A stretch of 64,000 nucleotides of DNA, taken from Epiperipatus broadwayi. Taxonomy: Eukaryota > Onychophora > Udeonychophora > Euonychophora > Peripatidae. The position numbers were made by a program, and so were the translations under genes. Shown one piece after another: positions 11,934 to 25,398 of the stretch (its first letter is position 1; every line of letters starts with the position of its first letter). The DNA lies in assembly GCA_028023455.1 (NCBI GenBank), contig JAQFVV010000318.1, positions 968,992 to 1,032,991 of the forward strand, in the 5' to 3' direction. The notes below the pieces were generated by a model. The model searched no databases and was not told the origin of the DNA. It worked only from the letters and a program-made list of their open reading frames with translations.

Positions 11934-14579
11934 TGTACTGGTCAGAATTGTATGTTCATTTAACAAGGTTTAGAATCTAAGCAAAAGTATCCTAAATCCA
12001 CTCATGCCCAAGATACACAGGTCAGGAGCAATCATGAATTCTGCCCTATTTGCTTTTCTCTAAAACTATAACATTATAAACAAGACTTCTGATGATAACA
12101 TGAAATTTTATTCATTCTGGTCCCAGAGACACAGCAGAGAAACATGAGATCTACAGGGTAATTAGCATAAATAAATAATGTTAAAACTTAGCTCAATCAA
12201 TACCTTATGTGAAGGGACAATTTATAAATTTTAAATGAATTGCACACAGCTAGCATTGCAAAAGAAACATGAATTATAAAATAGTATCCATCCAGAATGA
12301 GCAAGAACAGAATAACCCAGAAATAAATATCTATTTGAAATAATAAGTTATAACTTCTAAATATTACTAACACTATTATAAATATTTAATGGAATTCAAT
12401 GAGTGAGAGTCAGTAAGACACAACGCATGAGTAATTATTAAAACATAATAATTTAATAAATATAAACAATTTAATTTACATTAGAAAACATAGCACAGAT
12501 TTAATGCGGTTATTACTTTGCATATAAGCAACTGATTTAGTATGCTAATGAGTTATAGTATAATAATAAATTAATGTTATCAATGCGGTGATCATTACTT
12601 TAAGTAATGATAAGGACGTTTACAAATTCATCTCTAAAGAGAGGTTTACTCTTGATATGATAGTTAATAATTTATCGTTTATGAGCATATTTGGGCCTGT
12701 ACAAATGAGGAATGGGTTAGCCTAAATTAGCTTTACTGTGACAATCCTAAAATACTCGACTAATTATAAAATGAGTGGTTTACAAACATCACTGTGCCAT
12801 GTCTTATAAATAAAATGAGAACTACCATAAAAGAACTCACAGTGCTAACTATAATGACAGCATTTAAAATGGAGATGTCCGTCTTTGGACTGAAAAACTT
12901 TATCACATATATGATTCCTCTTGTATTTATCATAAGGCAGTATTCGAAAATATGAGTGGTAAGGATTCCATGGTACGCCCTCCGATGTCACATGCATAGC
13001 CTTAATACTCTAATGTTTATCCTGAGGTTGGTTCTACCAAACCTCATTCCTAGATGAGTTACGTGAAGAAAATCCGGAGTTCGGATGATAAATATGACTA
13101 ATGAAATAATTTAAGCTTAAATAAAGCAATAATATCATGCGTAACGCCATGATAAAATAATAACCCACTCAGCATCGTACGTATAACTTTAATAAATTTA
13201 GGATGTCGAACATAGAAGAGGGGAAAATATCATTTTTTCTATTTAACAAGCCAAAGTATTCTTAAATGACAATATATTATAATTAATTTAACTCTTAATG
13301 GCATATAAGTAATAAATAGTTATTAAAATATATTAATAATCAAATTTATTAAAAGAACATAAATTGCATTTAAATATCGATAGTGATATGATTTTTAAAT
13401 GATCTGCCATTAAGCATAATTTCAAAATATTTAACCGAGTGAAGAAATTTTACGTTTAACTATTTAAATATTCCAAAAATATCGAAATGATGATTGAAAT
13501 AATATAAGTTTGCTAGATTAAAACATTAGCATACTAAAACTAATTTAATAAGATATATTTTTAAAATAAGTTTTGCCGCATGAAATAAAATAATTAAAGT
13601 GTGAAACTTAAAAAAAACTAATAATAAATTTACAGTACATAATTCTGTTCTTAGCATTTCAAAGAACAAGTTTAAAAACTTAAGAGAGAAAATCACAAAT
13701 TTAATGATAATTAAGTTTATAATCAGTTATAAAATAAATAAAGATTACATTCTGATTACAATTAAGATTTAGGAAAGAAATGAAGTGAGGAGAATTAAGA
13801 GTTCATTTTTTGGCAAAACGGATTACCTTTAGAAGTTATGGTGGCCACTTATAATAATGTATACGAAGTTTAGCAAGGCACAATATTAATAAAATAATGG
13901 TAGGTATATTCCAATATTCTTTACAATTAAACATAACAGTTCTCAAGTAGCGATGGCATAGCAGGGAGGCAGAACAAAGGCGATTTAAGATCAGGGAGGT
14001 AAATTCCTTTTACTCACAGTCCATTTTGTTTCCACTCTCTACACAAATATCAGAGAGAAGAGTGATTTGAACTCCTTCTGTGCATTCCTAGAACTTCTGC
14101 TCCTCCTATACTTGAAATTTAGCAATATTGGAAGATGTAAACAATACGTTCCAGAAAGCATTATTTAAACATATTTTTAAAATTGCAAATAACTTTAAAA
14201 TATGATTTTTGGTTTGACTTGAAATAGTTAAATGAAAATGACATTTTTAAATTGTAATAATACTTTTTTAGAATTTTCTGGCATTTGCTTTAACTCTACA
14301 TTAATTGTATTTATTTTTATATCTATAATACATATACGCACATACACAATTATCTAAGTGAAGGGAATTTACAAGCTTGGAAATAAAATACACTTAAGCT
14401 AAAATAATAATTCAACTGGTTATACATAACCATTTTAAATAAACAAGGTGGAAGTAATATGTGTATATGTGTGTGCTTTCCTGGATGACCAAATAAACAT
14501 ATAAACAGGTTCAAACCCTACTTTAAAGATATGTAATGTCATCAGGCAGTGAAGTTAAATATGTATGACAGATTTACCA
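11934..14579 (-). repeat. LTR of element A (5' LTR in element orientation)
   Basis: Begins TGTACTGGTCAG on the plus strand and ends ATTTACCA. It is collinear with 3939-6680 with scattered substitutions, a loss of about 75 bp near 13093 and smaller indels. Divergence of a few percent with multiple indels makes this insertion older than elements B and C. Confidence 0.8.
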
Positions 14580-17500
14580 CTTTAATATATATATACAAAA
14601 GCCATATATTGCCAATAATTTGGTTATCAAATGTAATTCACAGCACAACAGCCAAAGTTTAATAATTCATAGAATATTCATAAACTGTTGTCAAGGCAAC
14701 TTTTATCTAACTATTGATTTATTATTTTTATATTATCCTATGAAATGTGTATGTATGTTTACATATGTAATTTTGTTTAACATATATATTTAAAAAATAG
14801 TAATTAATTAAAAAGATGTGGTTGTCTGCCTCAAAATAATTTGTTAACTATAATTTTCTAAAATGAATAAAAGATATATATTAAAATATCTAATAAAAAA
14901 TATGATAAGCTGATTCTAAAATTAATAGAAAAAATTAGTGATTGAAGTAGCAGATTAAATTGCTTTCTATAGCATAAAGAAATAAATTTATCTAATAGTA
15001 TTTTTTGTGAAAGTTATTCCATATTTGTTGTATGTATAAATCAAAAATTGTGTCAGTTATAGAAGAAGAAGAAAAATGTATGATCCATTAAATATCCATC
15101 ATTAGAAAATAATAGGAAATAAAAAACGATAATTCAAAATATTAATTAAAATAGAAATAGATTGTTTTCGAAACTTTTTTAAAAATAAAAATATGGTCAA
15201 CCCAATATCTCATTGCAAAATTTACAACTTCTTTCACTTTTTCATGTTGTTTTCTTAGGAAACTTTTTTATTAATAAAATAATATTGGATTACTTAGATT
15301 AAATACAAGTTTTAATTATTTTACTATCCACCTAAAACTAAAACATCCAATTTCAATCTCAATTTGTTTCTTTATCTTGTCTATAGCTTAATAATTAAAT
15401 GCAAACTCCACTTATTTTATCTCCTAGCATATGTCTAGCAATACTTTTATTAAGTATAAAACCTGATTATAAAGATACTGATTCAAATTTGCTGTTTTGA
15501 ACAACTTATTCCATTATCCTCTTGCTTGTTGGTTTGTTTTTAAAATTGAGAAGAATATAAGACATTCATAGATTTGAAAAGTTTATTTTTCTATAGAAAT
15601 TTTTATCTTACAGACTTCACTTCTCATTGCTGGTCTTCATCATGTTCTTATGGCATTGATGCACTTCTGACTTTTTTCAATTTCTTATGGCTATTTTTAT
15701 ACTATTTTGGTTGTGCATTCACTTAATAGCAGGAATTGGAACAAAAATTTATGTTGGTTTATTTAAAAATATCTGAAAATGTGAGCATTGTACAGATATC
15801 AGAAATTCAAAGGTACCAACAATGCCATCTATTGGTACTTTCTTTATTGTCAGGCTTTGAGAGTGAGCATTTTACTTTTGTTACTTTGGAAACAAAATGT
15901 ATATTTTCAGTAATTTATATTTATGATTATTTGTGCAACATATTTGTAAAATATTGATTTTTAACCCCAAAATATTCATCATTACAAGTCCATTTTATTT
16001 GAAAATGTTTGGTTTTAAGATGACAAGTCAAATGAAACTAATTCCAATAAAGTAGAAGTTATGATTGATTTGCTGAAAAGAAATGTTTTTGTAAATGCCA
16101 GAACAGACATTTGTTATGATATTTTAATAATTATAAGAGCAATTTTAAATTTTAAAACAGAATTTCGTTGTTTTAAATTGTCTGAAAAAGAATTTATTTT
16201 GATCTTACAAACAAAATTTAAATAAGAAATAATTTGTTTGATATTTTTTAAGCAATAAAGATAATCATCCAATAAAAAAAAAAGTTATTGTTCTTATTAC
16301 TCATTTTACTTTAGTATTTTTTTTTATACTTTCAAAATTAAAATATTTTTTAGAATATTTCTCATTTATAAATTTATATTTGTAATAAATAATATAGAGA
16401 TTATCAAATATGATATAGAATAAAAGCTTAATTGAAACAATACAAATTTGTATATATAACTGAAAATGCCATAAGGAGGAGAGGTTGTCCAAATGAACTG
16501 ATGATGAATGAGTTAAGATATTTCTTATCAGAACTTTTATCAACTAAAAGATTGTATTAAGCCAGAACTATGTCCAAAATAGCCTTAGGCTATTGCACAA
16601 GGGTTCTCACCAAAGATGAATAGCAAAAACACTTTGAATCATTTATTAATTATCCTGTGAAATAACTTCACATGTCTAACTTCTTTATTTAAAATGATGG
16701 ACAATTTAAGGAAATAATAACTATGGAGAATATGGTGTTTTTCATTGTTACTTTATAATTCTTCATAGAACTCTTTCACATATTTAATGATGGCATTTCT
16801 CTTTTTATTAATAGTAGTCTTTTATTTTTGTTGTAGAAACAATGTTTCTTTCAATATCAAGATGTTTTATATTTTTGACTTTTGTATTTTTTTTAATAAC
16901 TTTTCTTGCCAATTCACAACTGATCTTCCACACCATGTTAAAAAAATTTACATATTAAATTTTTTTAAATGAATGATTTTTTAAAAAAATTAATATTTCT
17001 TCTTTTTTTCATATATTCTCTTGTCTCAGTAAAAAATTTACTGGAAAGTTATTATTTTTTTGTACCAGATATCTTTTTTCTAGTTCTTGATACTGCATCA
17101 GTTATCTTTTTATTGATTTCAGTCAAATCTGAATCATCTTCAAAAAGATTGTTAATATTTTTAAATGATTTTTTTTTTTGTAACTTAAATAGTTGGATAG
17201 TTTCTGAAATTAGGGATTTCACCTGTTAATACTTAATCATTTTCTTTAACTAGTTTTGCATTAATATGTTTAGCTAACAATCAGTGGTCACTTTTCATGT
17301 TTAATCTGTTAAGGACATTATGCTCTCAAAATACATATGATAAAGATATGGATTACGAGATATACAGAGTGTTAAAAATCATTATCATCCACTGCATCAA
17401 TAGAAAGTATAGAAAAAACAAATAATCAGTATTGAAACAAATAATAGGCAACATATAAGTGATAAATGTAGCATCACCAGCAAAACTCATCAAGAGCCAA

Positions 17501-20500
17501 ATATCATCTTTAGTGTCTGAATTTAAAAGAGGTACATTACAAACAGGTTAATTATTATTTATCTAAGCTAAACTTAGAACATAATAATATAAAAGCAATC
17601 AATATTTCATCAGCAAGCACATACATAAGTGCTAAAAATAAAATAATGCTACATTAAAAATTCTGGGATCATTATATTAATTTTCTGGGCCATCAGATAT
17701 CATGACTGTACTTATGAATAAACTAATTATCAATTATATAAAATAATGTGAAATATATGGACATTCCAGGCAGTCTTTATGTTTGTACCATCCATATAAT
17801 TTTATAAAGAATGATATGGATATCTTACATATATATTTATCCATATAAATGTATGGCATATATAACTATGAGCAAGCTAGCTTTCGGATTGCAAGAAACC
17901 TAGAGATTACAAATAAGAGAAAATATACATAATTCATTTTATTAGTAAATAATTTTCTGATAACTTAAAAATTCCCTAAAGTACAAATCTTTGATGAAAT
18001 CAATCACATTCACTGGTAGTTCACAGAACAGATAACTAGAAAAAGAATAAAATTATTATAATTAAAAAAAAAAAAAAAAATTTAAAAAAAATCAGAAAAT
18101 AATGAAGTGACAAACCCAAAGTTAATATCCATATTGATCAATCCTATCCATGCAATACACATAATTTCATATAATATAAAATACTACCTTATAATTTCTC
18201 TTAATTCATTAAAACATTTCATTTAGATGTGTTACTTCTTTACAGTAATCAAAACTCAATAAAAATTATTTCACAAGAAAGAAAGAAAAAATAAATTTAA
18301 TTTGAATCTTTCTTTTCTTTTCTTTTGAAAATGAAATTGTTCCACCCAATTTTAACCAAATAAAAAAATATTTTCAACAAAACAGCTAAAAAATTAAAGA
18401 TATTCAATATTTTCAATTTTTTTCTTTTTTAGAAAGTAACATAAGTTTATTATATGTACATCCTACAATATCTCATTTTACCATGGATTCTTTTCATTTT
18501 TAAGTCTTTTTTTGCCATTTCCTTGTTGAATATCTTTTTCTGGTAGATTTTACAAGTAGTAGTTTTGGTCAATTTTTGGCTCCAGGTTTTTTCTTTCTTA
18601 TTATAAATTTCTCAATAGTTATTTTATCTATTTTTCTTTTTTCTTTGTAGCTTCATATTTCCAGTTTAACAATTATTTTCATTTCAGTTTAAAACATAAG
18701 TTAAGACAGCCATGATTACAGGTGGATCAATTTATAAAATTATTTGAAATTTTCTCCTAGAAATATTTTCCATCTCCTACATTCCTTTCAGTAAAATTGA
18801 TTATATAGTAATGATCAACATTTAGTAAGAAATTAGTACATTGTTCTTCTAAACTTCATAATATTGTACTGCTTTGCAAACATTTCTTTTTTCCCTAAGT
18901 TTGAGATTAATCAATCATCAGTCCTTCAAGATAAGTTTCTGATTGCTGAACCCACTATTACTAAACTCTCTACTGAATTCTACTTCCTACACATTGTTTT
19001 TTTTTAAAAAAAACATCGTAATATGATTTTAATCCAAATTACATGATCAATTCAGAAATTACTGCATTGATCAATCAATTTCCTTTGTACAAGTAAGATT
19101 ATGCATTAATTGAAAATAACTTAATTGCTTCAGAAATAAAGAAATCTCTTTGGTTTTTTTTTTTTTGTATTTGTAAAATATAAAATATACTATTTACACA
19201 TTAATTGGAAAATATGCTTTCATTTCTTCAGAAATAAAAATATTGATCACTTTTTTTTTGAAAAATAAAATATATAAAAAAGAACTACACAAAAAAAAAA
19301 ATCATTTTTTTCTTTTTTTTAGTTATATTCAATAAAAATTAATTATTTATATTATTATTAAAATGTGTTTAATTTTATCACATGATTATTTCACATATGT
19401 ACATCTTTTAACAAACTGATTATGCTTCTACATTTGAATAGACATAGTGTTATAGTTCTTTGGCTTTGCTTCCCTCTCTTTTGGCAATGTTTGCTGCCAT
19501 ATTTGCATGTTTGGATTCAATTTGCAATTAGAAGTGAATATTGATTTATTAGTTTAAAAAATTTGAAGAGGTCAATGGTCCACAGAACTGTACAAGAGAA
19601 AATTTTAAAAAGTACTATCTAAAGCTTTTAAGGGTTCTGATTCATCATTTCTTTGATTTTCAACAAACTTGTAAACTCCCATTCTATTGCTATTTACAAC
19701 CAGAAAAAAATTGTTATTTCTGTTGTAAGTTTTAATATTTATGATTATTTTTACAAAATATTTATGTAATAATTACTAAAAAAGAAATATATTTATGTTT
19801 ATACTTAGATTTTTAAAAAATGTTTCATTTTTAAAAATAGGAATTAAAAAAATCTAAGTAGTGATAGAAAAAACTGTGTTTATTCTGTGAAAGCTGTCAA
19901 AAACAGTCATATAAAATTTTTATGATATTTTAATAATGATAAATAAAATTTTAGATTTTATAATAGAATTATGTAAGGTTATCGCTACTTAACAAAATTT
20001 TATTCAAGTTCTACAAATCAAGTTTAATATTTTAAATACATGTATACTTTGTTTACCTGGAGTTTAGATGTAACATAGGGCATTTGAACACTGTAATAGA
20101 GTGGATGGTTGAAGAGAACTTGAAAATCTATGTTCAAATCTTTTATATTAAATCAAATTTAAATAACCAAGATTTCATTATATAAATGCAAATTAACCAC
20201 TCTGTTTTGTAAGCTATATTTACTCACAAAGGTCATTGCTGAAATATTATAATGTTGGGGGGGGGGGGTGATTCAAATATTTTCTATTTCATTTTCACCT
20301 AGTGATGTGCTCTGGAATATATAATAATGCATTAGACAGTTTTTATAATATTCGATTATTCTTTATTATATTTCTTAAATAAAATTGATGCAACCAAATA
20401 AATATCAATTTTCATACTTTGCTAAGACATTCCAATATTTATTCATATTTTAAAATATTTTGAAAAATAAGTACACCACATCAAAACAATCTCGTCACAT

Positions 20501-20743
20501 AATCTTCTGTAATATTTTCTTTATACAATTTTATACTTTTAATAATAAAATATGTAATTTTTATAGTAAATTTTATTAAACCTTTTCATGCATATAAACT
20601 GATCTTTCATCACTTTTAAAAACTGTAAACTTTTATGGCTACATGTCCCATTCATATTATTAAATAAAATATATATCTACATGTATCAAATACAATAAAA
20701 GTAGTTTATTTTTTTTATTTATTCACTATTAATATATATATAT
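14580..20743. other. Non-coding DNA, 6.2 kb, no gene recognised
   Basis: AT-rich throughout, with only short open frames and none with recognisable similarity. About 16040-16400 and, more weakly, 19860-20050 are degenerate relatives of 100-330. About 20085-20150 resembles the tRNA-like part of the SINE units at 27.3-28.0 kb (GAGTGGATGGTTGAAG, then GTTCAAATC). A G12 run lies at 20257-20268 and a poly-A run near 18065. Confidence 0.4.
20257..20268 (+). repeat. Homopolymer G12
   Basis: Twelve consecutive G residues in a region that is otherwise nearly all A and T. Confidence 0.95.
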
Positions 20744-22621
20744 TGTAATGGAACGTATATGAGGCATTCCATTAAAATTAAAGAATGAAGAAAAACAAAA
20801 TTATTCCAGTTATATTTAAATAAATTGTTTAAATGCCCTTCCAGCTAGCTATACATAAAACAAATCTAAAATCATGTAAAGCAATGAGACCTATCTTTAT
20901 AATTTATTTTTAAGGTTGATGTGACTAACTAATCAAATATATATAATAGAAACAATAGGACTTTTACTAAATTCAAATATACACATCTAACTATGTAAAT
21001 TTATGTACCTCTAAATATATAAATGAATAATAATAGGTGTAAGTGACCTACAAACCAAATAATAAATGAAATATGAAATTATCTTTTATTATTTATAAAT
21101 TCAATTAATTTCATAATAACTTTGGCATTAAAAGAAAATAAGAATAATATAGTATCGCTCTTTTAAATAATTACAAAGGCATTATTTATAAAAACAAATA
21201 GTACATCCTTTATTTTATGTTATAGTTTAACTTTAAATAATATTGATGTTTTAAATATAAATACAAAGAATAACTATATGTATATACTTGTAATAAGTAT
21301 ATATAGATTAAATATATATAAAGACATATTTTTGCCTAACCATTATAATATAAATATAACAATTCATATATAACTTCAACCTATAAATTACATTTTAAGA
21401 TTTTTAAATTATTTAAGATAATTATCTGAACATCTGTTATACGTCTAATATTATTATAAAACAAGATGCTTAAATTGACCACTTATAAAACGTTGTATTT
21501 TATAATAATAATAATAAAAAAAAAAAATAATAAATAAATAAATAAAAATATATCAATCTCAAAAATATATTTATATATTACTCATACATATATAAAATTA
21601 TTAAATACCTTTTTAAAGTTCATTTAGCTAATTTTCCTTTCCAAAAAGTTAATTTATTCCATGAGTTCTTTTATCCGTTTACTTTTGATTATTAGAATGC
21701 ATTCTATTGAAAGGCGAAGAAATTATTATATTAAAGAAAATTGTTAATCCTTAGATATATGCATATTTTATCCGTTTTAAAATTTCCTTCCTTTTTAAAA
21801 AATAAATAAACCAATTAAAATGTTAAATCCAGCATGTTAATTCCAATTACTTCCAAATTATGATTAAATTGATGATTATACATTTAAGATAACTATATCT
21901 AGTTTCAACTCCAGACGCGACAAAATTTATACATTGAATTTTTTTATTTAGTTGTTCCATTGAAAATTGCCTTGGAATAAATGAAAGCGATGATGCAGCC
22001 TCCTGGCTGCGATTCTTGATTAGCCTGCCATAATTTATGTATTTACCATAAGATATATATATTATTTCAGTATTTTGAAGAATAGTAAATTTTATAGAAA
22101 TAAAGTACAATAAAATCTTTATTTTTCAGTTGTTTGTTCTATATCTATTCCAATAATAATATATAATAATAATGGCTTCCTTATTGTTGTTGCTGTTGTT
22201 CCATGCGCCAGCAGATGCTATTTTAAAACTCATGTTATATATGTTCTCTTTTTAAAACAATTAACATTAAAATAAAAATAAAATATCAAGTATATATATA
22301 AAAAATATTAAATTGAAAATTTGACATCTTTAAAAATATACATAAATAATTATTTATTGCATTTAATAATCATTATAAATAAAATAATTTTTTTTTAATC
22401 TATAATTTATATGTCCTTATTTATTTCAATAATTAAATGTTTATAACGATGTACTATCAATATATATAAATAAAATAATAACTTCAAATAATAACTATAT
22501 TTAATAAACATAAAAGAAAAATTTAAATATTTCATATGTAAACATCAACTTAAAGAGATTTTTTTTTTTAATAACAAATGACAATTTAAAAAAATATAAT
22601 ATCGACTTATCGATATTTACA
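20744..22621 (-). repeat. LTR of element B (3' LTR in element orientation)
   Basis: 1878 bp, plus strand TGTAATGGAACG to CGATATTTACA. By eye it differs from the other LTR at roughly five substitutions plus length changes in AT and A-rich repeats. It contains an 87-codon minus-strand open frame (21847-22110) and a short perfect inverted repeat GCAGCC-TCCT-GGCTGC at about 21996-22011. Confidence 0.95.
21847..22110 (-). CDS. Small ORF (87 residues) inside LTR of element B
   Basis: The reading frame encodes 87 residues starting MYFISIKF and containing RNRSQEAASS-like polar sequence (KNRSQEAASSLSFIPRQF) and FVASGVETRYSYLKC, ending in a hydrophobic IIINLIIIW tail. The same frame is present in the other LTR with an identical protein, although the two DNA copies differ at two sites, both synonymous. 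It could be an accessory peptide or simply a chance frame in a young repeat. No family is recognised. Confidence 0.3.
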   Translation of the reverse strand: MYFISIKFTILQNTEIIYISYGKYINYGRLIKNRSQEAASSLSFIPRQFSMEQLNKKIQCINFVASGVETRYSYLKCIIINLIIIWK

Positions 22622-22635
22622 ATACCCTCTAATCC
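22622..22635 (-). promoter_or_regulatory. Polypurine-tract-like sequence, element B
   Basis: Minus-strand GGATTAGAGGGTAT ends exactly at the 3' LTR (TGTAAATATC). Element D has the comparable AGAGGGGGCAT directly before its TGTAAC. The shared AGAGGG-AT layout supports priming by the same machinery. Confidence 0.5.
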
Positions 22636-22674
22636 ACCGAAAAAAAAAAAATGTCTTTGCAGATAATTAATGAA

Positions 22675-23970
22675 TTATGAAATATCGAAAAACTTCTCAA
22701 ATTTGAGTTTAATTTTGGCTTTGCCAATTTCTTTTTCTTTATCAATAATCTTTCTACCAATATTTAAATTGAATATTTTTTTATTTCTCTCAAATTTTAA
22801 TAAGATATATCTTACGAACTTTGTCCTACTAGCATACTTGTAAAATAGGTCTTTTCTATTGCAGTAATGGTACAAATTATCACTCAAATATTCATGTTCT
22901 AATATACATAAAAATATGCTTTCTTTGTACCACACAAAATTACCATGATACTGTTCTTGATATTGACTTTGATAAACACATTCTGTTCTTTCTAGTAATT
23001 TTTGAGAGTTAATTTTAATCTTTTCTGGTGAACTTAATTCAACTTTTAAAGTTTGAACACTTTCATTCATTTTATTATAATGCATTTTTATCTCTCCTAA
23101 CTCTAGAGCATTAATGTCTAACCATTGAAAACCTAACTGTCCAATTTCTAAATTGTCAACAGCGTCCTTTAATCTTTCACAACTTAATTCTTCATTTTTA
23201 AAATTTTTTCCATTTACTAAATCTATCAATGGTTTATCTTTTTCTTTATCATTTATTTCTTGTATACGATTAGAAGTAACATCATTTACTACATTAATAC
23301 GTTCATTTATATCTTGTAATTTATTAATATCAATCAACTGTTCCTCTTGCTGCAATCCCACAGCAATTTTAACTTCAGCAGAGATAGTCATATATAGGTT
23401 TTTAAATGAAGATTCATTATCAATTTTCAATGCTTGGAACTTATCCCATAATACTTTATTATCATTAATAATCTTTTCCTCAAATTCCCCATGTTCTTTC
23501 TTAGACTCTTCTAATCTGGCCATAATTCCTTGATTTTCTTCCTTCATTTCATTATTTATTTCTTCAATTTTTGCTTTTAAAGAATTAGCTTCAACCATTG
23601 TCTCTTCTCTATATTTTTCTATCTTTTCATCAAATTTTACTTCTACTCTTCTAACACTATTATCTACCAAAGCTTTTAATTCATTAGAATTGATTTTCAT
23701 TTCTGCTCTAAGATCTTCTTTTAATTCATTAGAGTTTATTTTCATTTCAGCTCTAAGATCTTTTAATTCATTAGAGTTAGTTTTTAAACCAATTTCTAGT
23801 TTCTTAGAAAGTTCATTAGAATTTGTTTTTATCTCATCTCTAAGATCTTTTAATTCTGCTCTAAAATTTTTTAATTCATTAGAGTTGGTTTCCATCATAG
23901 CCTCCAATTTCTCTATAAAATTCCCCATATCAAAATTACCACTAACTGACATTTCACTACTGTTATCCAT
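22675..23970 (-). CDS. Gag-like coiled-coil protein of element B (431 residues)
   Basis: I place the start at the ATG beginning at 23970 (MDNSSEMSVSGNFDMGNFIEKLEAMM); the frame stays open upstream to 24096, which would add a hydrophobic 42-residue extension that looks like leader DNA. Roughly residues 25-125 are built from 14-residue repeats with core NSNELKxLRAExK, a strongly predicted coiled coil. A second coiled coil follows (KAKIEEINNEMKEENQGIMARLEES). The C-terminal third has a Tyr/Cys/His-bearing patch (ILEHEYLSDNLYHYCNRKDLFYKY) and ends in a basic tail. There is no zinc knuckle. It is the only gene of the element and occupies the gag position, so it probably forms or enters particles whose enzymes come from elsewhere. 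The exact family is not recognised. Confidence 0.7.
   Translation of the reverse strand: MDNSSEMSVSGNFDMGNFIEKLEAMMETNSNELKNFRAELKDLRDEIKTNSNELSKKLEIGLKTNSNELKDLRAEMKINSNELKEDLRAEMKINSNELKALVDNSVRRVEVKFDEKIEKYREETMVEANSLKAKIEEINNEMKEENQGIMARLEESKKEHGEFEEKIINDNKVLWDKFQALKIDNESSFKNLYMTISAEVKIAVGLQQEEQLIDINKLQDINERINVVNDVTSNRIQEINDKEKDKPLIDLVNGKNFKNEELSCERLKDAVDNLEIGQLGFQWLDINALELGEIKMHYNKMNESVQTLKVELSSPEKIKINSQKLLERTECVYQSQYQEQYHGNFVWYKESIFLCILEHEYLSDNLYHYCNRKDLFYKYASRTKFVRYILLKFERNKKIFNLNIGRKIIDKEKEIGKAKIKLKFEKFFDIS
23680..23885 (-). repeat. Coding minisatellite in the gag-like gene
   Basis: On the plus strand TTTTAATTCATTAGA recurs five times at spacings that are mostly multiples of 42 bp, interspersed with TCTAAGATCTT. 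It encodes the NSNELK-type repeats. Unit-to-unit identity is high, so copy number probably varies among element copies. Confidence 0.85.
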
Positions 23971-25378
23971 TATTACTAGAACTATAATATTATATACAAA
24001 AAAAAAAAAAATCCAAGATATATATATATTTATTTCTATATAGTAATTATCACAGATCAAGGGCTCACCATCTCCAATCATTATTCCAACAAGCAATTAT
24101 TTAACTAAAAAAAAAAAAATACAAGCCTTTTTTTAATCTTATAATACATAATAGCTATCTGACAATCTAAATTTTACTTATTTGAACTCATGAACTTCTT
24201 GGCTTAAAAACAAAAAAAAAATTTCATCTATCACCATAATATCAACAAATTTTTCTAAAATATATATAGAAAGGGAGTAACAACTGATATCACTAAATAA
24301 CATTCATTTATATTTAATGATAATAAATATTCTACACTTATATCATATTAAAATGTGGATACTTCATATCAAATTCAATATAACCTTGAAATATTTAAAA
24401 ATACAACTAAATGTTCACATGCCTTAAAAATAACTAATTTGATAATATAATGAGACAACTTTCTCATTCAAAATAATGGTAATTAAATATAAAATACTTA
24501 AATTGATACCTATAAATTTTCTGGACCTTAAAACTTAATACCATTTTATATACATAAAAAAAAATATCCACTTCACTAATTATTAACTTTTGTGCCCGAA
24601 ATATTTTAATAAAATTGTACTAATGCAATTTATTATCAACAAACATTCACTAATTGAACTTCATGTTTAAAAGTCATTTATAATGAAAATATAATATTAC
24701 TATACCTGTTTTTAAACCTTAATTAATAATCAATGTACAACCCATAATAATTTTCTGAAAACACTATTACATTACCCTGCTTATATTTAAGTCTTAGGGG
24801 CTATTACTTATAAAATATTTCCTTGCTCATCTTAAGGAGACTTAGAGGCAAATATTATACATATATCAAAATAATTATACCTTACTCTCTTTGGAGTTTA
24901 AAGATAAAATCATGGCAGGACCACTGTTAACTGCTTCATGATAAATAATAATAATAATAAACATCAAAATTTGGGTTGGAGCAATGAATGAGATTAATCA
25001 ATCACAAGTGACATGAATGCACTACATCCCTAAGACAATGACAAAAAATTCCCCATCCAACATCAATACTTACAATAGAACCAACCAAACTCCAACAATC
25101 AAATATCCCATCCAACCTTCAAAATTATAGATTTTCTACAACATAAACTTTCCAAATATGGACAAAATTATTATGCCGTACTTTAACACCATCATTAAAA
25201 AAAATAATACAATAATATTAACCATCACCATCTAAACATAAGGCTAAAATATTTCCATTTATATAAAAAAAAAATATATACTTCTCTTTCTTTAAATTAT
25301 ATATCTCATATTAATATATATATACTATACATTTCTCAGGTATGTGGGGTATTTCAAGCCCTAATTAGCTTATTTCTA
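23971..25378 (-). other. Leader region of element B
   Basis: About 1.4 kb between primer-binding motif and the Gag-like start, with no open frame of note. AT-rich, with a TAA/ATA trinucleotide run near 24942-24962. Its length parallels the long leader of element A. Confidence 0.5.
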
Positions 25379-25397
25379 GCCCCAGTTGTTGCGCCAA
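25379..25397 (-). promoter_or_regulatory. Primer-binding-site-like motif, element B
   Basis: Minus-strand TTGGCGCAACAACTGGGGC begins 1 bp after the 5' LTR end (CATTACA). TGGCGC followed by CAAC and GGGGC resembles classical retroelement primer-binding sites. Confidence 0.7.
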
Positions 25398-25398
25398 A

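Larger units (their letters stand above)
3939..14579 (-). mobile_element. LTR element A (minus strand), 10.6 kb, with unknown long ORF
   Basis: Long direct repeats at 3939-6680 and 11934-14579 bound a 5.25 kb interior. Orientation is minus: a primer-binding-like motif TTGGCGACCCAAAC followed by GGGGC lies just inside the right-hand LTR (11891-11912 read on the minus strand), and a purine-rich stretch AGGGAAATGTGAAG directly precedes the left-hand LTR at 6681-6694. In transcription order the interior holds a 2 kb leader with tandem repeats, a coiled-coil Gag-like segment, a long unknown ORF and an integrase-tail-like scrap. No reverse transcriptase is visible, so it is non-autonomous. The left end sits in (TA)n; the right flank reaches (TA)n within about 5 bp. 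Confidence 0.8.

Noticed and set aside
15736-15957. 73-codon plus-strand frame
   Set aside because: No motif, no regulatory or splice context; probably chance or a repeat fragment.
23153-24043. Plus-strand frames of 117-126 codons
   Set aside because: Antisense shadows of the Gag-like gene of element B.
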